Origin: CAWBVG01 sp963792175
GTDB lineage: Bacteria; Acidobacteriota; Vicinamibacteria; Vicinamibacterales; CAVVIG01
Length of the DNA stretch: 64,000 nt
Direction: 5' to 3'
Assembly (NCBI GenBank): GCA_963792175.1
Contig: CAWBVG010000018.1
Span: forward strand, 1 to 64,000
Shown: positions 59,420-64,000 of the stretch, one piece after another
How positions within the stretch are numbered: the first letter of the stretch is position 1
How the letters are laid out: each line of letters starts with the position of its first letter
Notes under the pieces: generated by a model
Databases searched by the model: none
What the model saw: only the letters and a program-made list of their open reading frames with translations
Told to the model about the DNA's origin: nothing
Position numbers and translations under genes: made by a program

Positions 59420-59445
59420 ACAGCGGTTTTGTCGTTCACCGCTGT
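59420..59445. promoter_or_regulatory. Inverted repeat upstream of radical SAM operon
   Basis: ACAGCGG at 59420-59426 and CCGCTGT at 59439-59445 are perfect arms with a 12-base spacer, ending 26 bases from the start of the first gene. It could be an operator, possibly for the winged-helix regulator encoded just upstream, or an mRNA leader hairpin. Confidence 0.35.
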
Positions 59446-59566
59446 TACGTCACGCGCCATACCCTTCACTGCGAGAACCGCAGCCCAGGAAGCTCACGCG
59501 CAGTGGCGCATGGGTCGCGGCAGTGACGGAGGCAGATGACGACCGTGCTCGAACTCGGGGCGGTGA

Positions 59567-61420
59567 TTATCGTTTGGACGTGGCCTCGGGATCGACCTTC
59601 TGCAGCAGCCGCTCGAATCGCGGCTCGGATCGCAGCACGTCGAAGTCCGGTTCCACCACCACGTTGACCAGAGACGTGCAACGGCGGAGGGAGCAGGCCT
59701 CGAGCAGCGCGAGCGCTTCCTCTTTCTCGCCACTCTGCGCGAAGCACCGGGCGGCTACCACCAGCGCCCCACTCTTCCTGTACGACTCTCCGCACTCGCG
59801 CAGCAACGCCTGAAAGCCGCTCCGTTCGAAGGTGCGAGCGATGTTCTGCGCCCGCTCCGGGGTGGACACGCTCTGGCGTAACGCCACGGCTTTGTCGACC
59901 AGACCCTGGTGACGAAGCGGCCCATCGAGCCAGAACAGCGCAAGCCCGAAGTGCGGGTCCAATTCGAGTGTCCTTTGCGCCTGGGCAATGGCGTCGTCGT
60001 AGCGGCGGGCCCAATACAGTGCGCGGATCAGATTCGTGTTGACGATCAGCGAGAGCGGATCGAGATCGCGCGCGCGTTCCTGTTCCCCGATGGCTTCCTC
60101 GTGTCGCCGGCGCAGCGACAGGTAGCCGCTATGCCAGTTCCGACCCAGCGCGTCGTTCGGGTTGAGCTCGAGCGCGCGGTGAAACTCTCGCTCGGCACTC
60201 CGCCAGTCCCAGTCGTACCAGGTGTAGACGGTTGCCAGCGCGTAGTGGGCGCTCGCGAGTCCGTCATCCAGTTCGAGGGCCTTGGCCGCCGCGGCCTTTC
60301 CGCGCGTCAGCGCCTCCTCGGCTGGCAGCGCATCATACGCGCCCGCGACGACGTAGGTGTCTGCGAGACCGGAATACGCTGACGCAAAATTCGGGTCTTT
60401 CTCGATCGCGCGGTTGAAGTGTTCGATGGCCCGCTGCCAGCCCTGGCTCGTGTACTGATAAAACGCGTAGCGTCCCTGCAAATACAGACCATAGGCCTCC
60501 GGCTGGACCATGCGCGGCCGATCGAGAGGCCGCACCACGACGTTGATGCGCCGGGCGATGTCGGTCGCGACGGCGCGCTGCAGCGCGAGGATCTCACTCA
60601 CGTCCCGTTCGTAGGACTCGGCCCACAGATGCATGTCCGTGGAGACCTGGATCAGCTGGGCGGTGATCCGCACGCGTTCACCCGACCGTGTGACGGTGCC
60701 CTCGACAACCGCGTCGACATTCAGTTCCCGCCCGATGTCCTTGATGGCGCGCTTCGCCCCCTTGTATCGCATCATCGACGTGCGAGAGGTCACCCGAAGG
60801 CTTCCCATCTTGGCGAGGTCCGTGATCAGCGCATCGGTCATTCCGTCGGCGAAATAGTCCTGCTCGGGATCGTCCGAGAGGTTTTCGAGCGGCAACACGG
60901 CAATCGAGGTGATGTGCGGTGCGGCTCCGCCTCGGCCGGCAATCCAGCTGCGGGTCCCGCCGAGGTCGGTGCCGATGGCGATTCCGACCATCGCGACCAC
61001 GGCCGCTGGCACTGCAGGCCACCAGCGGATGCCCGATCGGCCTGACGGCACGTCACGCGCCGCCTGCTCCGAGTGCTGCGCATCCTGCGTGACTGGTGCG
61101 ATGAATCGATAACCCTTGCGCGGCAACGTCTCGATGAACTGAGGATGTTCGGCCGAATCACTCAGGGCCTCTCGCAGGTGATTCATCGCCTTGTTGAGCC
61201 CGCGGTCGAAATCGACGAACGTACCGGCGGGCCATAGCCGGCTCGTCAGTTCTTCGCGGGTGATGAGCTCGCCGGGCCGCTCCAGCAGAGCTAGCAGCAG
61301 TTGGAGGGGTTGTTCACGCAGCGGCGTTCGCTGTCCGTCGCTGGTCAGTTCGCCTGTCTTGACGTCGACCGCGAACGTCCCGAAACGGTAAACCCGGACA
61401 GCTTCCGAAACAGTTCCCAT
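59567..61420 (-). CDS. Winged-helix (OmpR/CadC-type) regulator with FlgO-like and TPR domains
   Basis: I choose the ATG at 61420 (MGTVSEAVRVYRFGTFAVD), giving 617 residues; a GTG at 61429 is also possible. The trans_reg_C winged helix includes LREQPLQLLLALLERPGELI and GLNKAMNHLREALSDSAEHP, with PRKGYRF at its end. A possible membrane helix follows (WWPAVPAAVVAMVGIAIG), then the FlgO-like unit IAVLPLENLSDDPEQDYFAD. TPR repeats follow, for example AIEHFNRAIEKDPNFASAYS and AEREFHRALELNPNDALGRN. It is a membrane-bound one-component regulator of the CadC/ToxR kind, intact here. It shares its exported tail type with the kinase at 491. It is co-directional with the radical SAM operon. Confidence 0.88.
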   Translation of the reverse strand: MGTVSEAVRVYRFGTFAVDVKTGELTSDGQRTPLREQPLQLLLALLERPGELITREELTSRLWPAGTFVDFDRGLNKAMNHLREALSDSAEHPQFIETLPRKGYRFIAPVTQDAQHSEQAARDVPSGRSGIRWWPAVPAAVVAMVGIAIGTDLGGTRSWIAGRGGAAPHITSIAVLPLENLSDDPEQDYFADGMTDALITDLAKMGSLRVTSRTSMMRYKGAKRAIKDIGRELNVDAVVEGTVTRSGERVRITAQLIQVSTDMHLWAESYERDVSEILALQRAVATDIARRINVVVRPLDRPRMVQPEAYGLYLQGRYAFYQYTSQGWQRAIEHFNRAIEKDPNFASAYSGLADTYVVAGAYDALPAEEALTRGKAAAAKALELDDGLASAHYALATVYTWYDWDWRSAEREFHRALELNPNDALGRNWHSGYLSLRRRHEEAIGEQERARDLDPLSLIVNTNLIRALYWARRYDDAIAQAQRTLELDPHFGLALFWLDGPLRHQGLVDKAVALRQSVSTPERAQNIARTFERSGFQALLRECGESYRKSGALVVAARCFAQSGEKEEALALLEACSLRRCTSLVNVVVEPDFDVLRSEPRFERLLQKVDPEATSKR

Positions 61421-61430
61421 CGCATCCACG

Positions 61431-61596
61431 CTAGCAGCCCGTAGTGCAACTCCATCTGCATTCGAACGGCGATGCATCCCCGCTGGCTGCGTTGCTCCTC
61501 CCTCAAATATTCCCGATATTCTCAGTCGTCGCGCCTTGCCATCGGGGCGCCTCGCCGTTCTCGGTGCGACGATGGACTTGCACCACGGGCTGCTAG
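61431..61596. mobile_element. MITE-like hairpin element, 166 bases
   Basis: Terminal inverted repeats of 26 bases lie at 61431-61456 and 61571-61596, with two mismatches (both ends CTAGCAGCCCGT...CCATC in inverted orientation). Inward, AACGGCGA and CCCCG blocks are also partly symmetric. The centre reads on the minus strand CAAGGCGCGACGACTGAG, then GAATATCGGGAATATTTG and GAGGAGCAACGCAGCC. Large palindromic elements with CTAGCAG termini and CAAGGCGCGA/AACGCAGCC cores are common in soil bacteria. It carries no gene. Its left end is ten bases from the start codon of the regulator. Confidence 0.7.
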
Positions 61597-61732
61597 GGGA
61601 GGTCCGAGAGTCTACCACCCGACGGTAACCAACATTTCACTGCCAAAGAATCTGCGGGGAATTGATCGCGCCGGCGCATCGCGCCATATCTGCTGCTGAA
61701 TCGGAAGTCGCCGTGGAGGCGGAAGGAGCGAT

Positions 61733-63019
61733 ATGGAGTCAGTTCAGAGGCCGCGCGGGGCGCGGGTGGCGTCGGCGTTGGCCATGGCCGTGGTGGCGCT
61801 CGCCCCGATGACGATGGCCCAGGATGGATGGCGGGATCGCGACGAACAGCGATCGCCGAAAACGCTCTACGTCTGGGCGGGCGATCAGGCCCGTGTGGCG
61901 CCGGACTTTCTTGCCGTCGTCGACTTCGACGAAGACTCGCCGCGCTACGGACGAGTCATCAGGACGGTGCCGGTGCCGGCGCCTGGCAGCTCCGGCAATG
62001 AGCCGCACCACTGCCATCTCTCCGCCGACAAGAACATTCTGGCGTGTGGGGGCCTGCTGGCCCTGCTGCGGGGTCAGAACAGCATTTTCTTCTTCGATGT
62101 GTCGAAGGCGCGCCAGCCGAGATTCCTGTTCTCGACCAGCGGCACGCTCTCCAACATCACCGACGACTTCCTGCCCCTGAAGGAAGGCGGATTCCTGGTG
62201 ACGCAGATGGGTTCCCACACCGGCGGGACGCCCGGTCGCGTTGCCGAGTTCAACGCGGACCTGCAGCTCGTGGGCGAGTGGCCCCCGAATCCGCCAGAGC
62301 ACGATTTCAACCCGCACGGCATCTCCGCCCGTCCGGAGCTCAACCTGATGGTGACCTCCGACTTCATGATGCCCGCCAGCTCGTTGAACGTGGTCCCCGG
62401 CGATCCGCTGCTGCGCGGGATTATCCGCGTGTGGGACTTTCACAGCCGATCGATCGTCCGCACGATCGTGATTCCGAGCGCGCTCGGAACCATGGACGTG
62501 AAGCTGATCCCCAAGGATCCGCTGGGCCGCGCATTCACGGCGGGGATGTTCGACGGCCTGGTGTACCTCGTTGACACCACGAACGGCACGGCACACGTCG
62601 TCTTCGACTGCGAGACCATCGTGCCTCACGTGGAGGTTCCTGTTCGCGGAGGGATGACGCAGCTGCTGGCCATGCCGCGCTCCGGCGACCGGCTGATCTT
62701 CGGGTCGTTTCAGGCGGGTCAGGTCGGCATGCTCGACATCAGCGATCCGGAGCATCCCGTTCAGGCGGGCATCGTCAATCTTGGCATCGATGCGGGACCG
62801 CACATGATTGCGCTCACCGACGACGACAAGCGTCTCGTCGTCAGCGACTATTTCCTCAACGAGGACGGCTTCGGCAAGATCCACTTCGAGGGGGACCATC
62901 ACGTTCGCGTGATCAAGGTTTCCAGGAATCGCCTCGCCCTCGACCGGCGCTTCGACATCGACTTCAACACCGCGTTCGCGACCGGGCCGGCGCGCCCGCA
63001 CGGAGTAGCCATGAAGTGA
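61733..63019 (+). CDS. Exported selenium-binding-protein (SBP56)/methanethiol oxidase-like protein
   Basis: GGAAGGAG at 61718-61725 precedes ATG 61733. The 428-residue protein has an Ala-rich signal peptide (VASALAMAVVALAPMTMAQ). SBP56 landmarks follow: TLYVWAGDQARVAPDFLAVV, GNEPHHCHLSADKNILACGG, EHDFNPHGISARPELNLMVT, SDFMMPASSLN, and the ending ARPHGVAMK. The His-rich strings and the single Cys in LACGG correspond to metal- or selenium-binding positions. Bacterial homologues oxidise methanethiol to formaldehyde, sulfide and peroxide in the periplasm. A signal peptide agrees with that location. Confidence 0.85.
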   Translation: MESVQRPRGARVASALAMAVVALAPMTMAQDGWRDRDEQRSPKTLYVWAGDQARVAPDFLAVVDFDEDSPRYGRVIRTVPVPAPGSSGNEPHHCHLSADKNILACGGLLALLRGQNSIFFFDVSKARQPRFLFSTSGTLSNITDDFLPLKEGGFLVTQMGSHTGGTPGRVAEFNADLQLVGEWPPNPPEHDFNPHGISARPELNLMVTSDFMMPASSLNVVPGDPLLRGIIRVWDFHSRSIVRTIVIPSALGTMDVKLIPKDPLGRAFTAGMFDGLVYLVDTTNGTAHVVFDCETIVPHVEVPVRGGMTQLLAMPRSGDRLIFGSFQAGQVGMLDISDPEHPVQAGIVNLGIDAGPHMIALTDDDKRLVVSDYFLNEDGFGKIHFEGDHHVRVIKVSRNRLALDRRFDIDFNTAFATGPARPHGVAMK

Positions 63020-63171
63020 GCTCGGGGGCAAGGGCGAAGTGTCGTTCGCCGGATCGTCTTCTCCGGTTACCGCCGGTCGTTGAGTCGGTTACGAGATGTC
63101 GTGACTCTACGGGATTCGCCTCCTGGCAGCCCCGTTGCACCTCCACTCCAGAAGGGTCGAATGGAGGGCAC

Positions 63172-63447
63172 ATGAAAACGACTCTGATATGGATGCTCGT
63201 CGGTGCCTTGATCGGAGCCGTCCTCGCCTCGTTCATCGTTCCGCCGGCGCTCAGCTGGTACACGTCACCGGGCGGCCTGCCGCAAGGTGCGCAGATTCAA
63301 TCGGTCGTGCAGATCCCGGAGATCATCCGCTACGCCACTTCTCATTTGATTCGCGGACAGGTGATCGGCGGCGCCATCGGCGCTGCTGTGGGCCTCGGAA
63401 TCGGCATTTTCGCCCACGTCCCGACGCGCCAGCGAACCGTGGCCTGA
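63172..63447 (+). CDS. Small membrane protein, two helices
   Basis: ATGGAGGGCAC just before ATG 63172 provides the ribosome site. The 91-residue protein has helix 1 WMLVGALIGAVLASFIVPPA and helix 2 GQVIGGAIGAAVGLGIGIFA, the latter a glycine zipper that favours helix packing. The loop between (about 30-60) contains SWYTSPGGLPQGAQIQSVVQ. No family is recognised. It lies 150 bases after the SBP56-like gene on the same strand. Confidence 0.65.
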   Translation: MKTTLIWMLVGALIGAVLASFIVPPALSWYTSPGGLPQGAQIQSVVQIPEIIRYATSHLIRGQVIGGAIGAAVGLGIGIFAHVPTRQRTVA

Positions 63448-63497
63448 AGTCGCTTGCAGGGCTGGACGTGGCGCGGTGGCGGGCGATAATCACCGTC

Positions 63498-64000
63498 ATG
63501 CGGCCACCCCACGGCGCGAGCCCAGCGCTGATCGCCCTGACATGTGCCGGTTGTCTGATCGCGGCACCACTCGCACAACAATCGCTGCCGAGTGGACCGC
63601 TGGTGATCCGCGCGTTCACGCTCAGCTTCGATCCGGCGGGCACGTTCACGCTGTCAGGCGACGGCTGGCCGTCGATGGCCGGGACGTGGACAACGAGCGG
63701 CCGGGAAGTGGCGCTGCAATTGACGGACGGGCCCAAGGACTGCACCGGCGCAGGACGCTACACGTTCTCCGTCGACGGCGCGCGCGTCAGCTTCAACCTG
63801 ATCGAGGACAGCTGCGAACCCCGCCGGATGATTCTCGATCGCAGCCAGTGGCTGCCTCGCGGCGTTCAACCGGCGATGGAGGCGCGCCGCATCGTGCGCG
63901 CCGGCGGCACGGCGAACAGCGCACTGCCGCCGCCGGCGAAGCGGCACCGGCCACTGGCCCTCGTTCCGCGGACCCGAAGCGGCCGGCATTGCCGAGCGAC
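63498..64000 (+). CDS. Exported protein leading into a PQQ-type propeller, 3' end outside window, frameshift near 63940
   Basis: ATG 63498 starts a signal peptide (ALIALTCAGCLIAAPLAQQ). A lipocalin-like beta region of about 110 residues follows: FTLSFDPAGTFTLSGDGWPS, MAGTWTTSGREVALQLTDG and CTGAGRYTFSVDGARVSFNL with a Cys pair. Near 63940 the frame appears to change, and the last 45 bases read HWPSFRGPEAAGIAER, the usual opening of PQQ_2 propellers. The gene therefore probably encodes a periplasmic propeller protein with an N-terminal beta domain. The rest is beyond the window. Confidence 0.65.
   Translation, partial: MRPPHGASPALIALTCAGCLIAAPLAQQSLPSGPLVIRAFTLSFDPAGTFTLSGDGWPSMAGTWTTSGREVALQLTDGPKDCTGAGRYTFSVDGARVSFNLIEDSCEPRRMILDRSQWLPRGVQPAMEARRIVRAGGTANSALPPPAKRHRPLALVPRTRSGRHCRA

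Noticed and set aside
56634..59813. Open frame of over 1000 codons on the plus strand
   Set aside because: It is antisense to two radical SAM genes with clear motifs; no recognisable protein pattern, so a shadow frame.
1..64000. CRISPR array, rRNA or prophage genes
   Set aside because: No regularly spaced repeats, rRNA-like stretches, integrase or phage structural genes were seen in either strand.

Overview
The window is about 64 kb of GC-rich bacterial chromosome, most likely from an acidobacterium of the Vicinamibacteria type. This is inferred from gene content, not from a marker gene. It holds three very long MacB/FtsX-like permeases of the ADOP kind (one behind a PadR regulator), a Ser/Thr kinase and a winged-helix regulator that share a periplasmic-type TPR tail, two DUF1080 proteins, PQQ-type propellers, and many secreted hydrolases. 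No rRNA, tRNA or CRISPR array was seen.

Layout. 1-5.4 kb: end of a glycoside hydrolase-like gene, a kinase, a DUF1080 protein and a membrane glycosyltransferase. 5.4-11.9 kb: PadR plus ADOP permease with palindromic operators at the padR start, a membrane-anchored PQQ propeller, and a serine hydrolase preceded by two palindromes. 11.9-16.7 kb: DUF1326 and DUF2182 genes, a LuxR-type regulator, an FAD oxidoreductase whose 3' end is a second copy of the DUF2182 tail, and an acetyltransferase. 16.8-23 kb (minus strand): a peptidase-like gene, MBL hydrolase, ModA-like binding protein and GrpB in one tight run, preceded by a second FAD oxidoreductase. 23-24.6 kb: an IS110-family (IS1111-like) element with recognisable subterminal inverted repeats and a structured 3' non-coding region. 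24.6-36.5 kb: amino-acid dehydrogenase-like gene, a truncated carboxylesterase, esterases, a BI-1 protein, DUF1080, ADOP, a secreted protein with kinase-like motifs, NhaA and a phosphatase. 36.6-41 kb: a TonB receptor and a Tat-exported phosphatase, both heavily frameshifted. 41.4-50 kb: PAP2, an exported hypothetical protein, a VWA protein, a YncE-like propeller, ADOP, an arsenate reductase-like protein and a MacB-like permease. 50.2-59.4 kb: a compact seven-gene minus-strand operon. 59.5-64 kb: a winged-helix/TPR regulator with a hairpin MITE-like element against its start codon, a selenium-binding-protein homologue, a small membrane protein and the start of a PQQ-propeller gene.

The strongest candidate for an undescribed system is the operon at 50179-59393. 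It runs in the order three B12-type radical SAM proteins, two GNAT-like acyltransferases, a PAP2-fatty acid desaturase fusion, and a GH3-type acyl-adenylating ligase. Genes overlap by 4 bases at three junctions, which argues for co-translation. The enzyme set suggests building or remodelling an acyl chain or lipid, but the product is unknown.

A caution for every reader: roughly twenty genes carry reading-frame breaks. In the four breaks resolved base by base, each is one extra G or C in a short run. Together with good protein sequence on both sides, this points to residual indel errors in the assembly more than to real gene decay, but the reads must decide.
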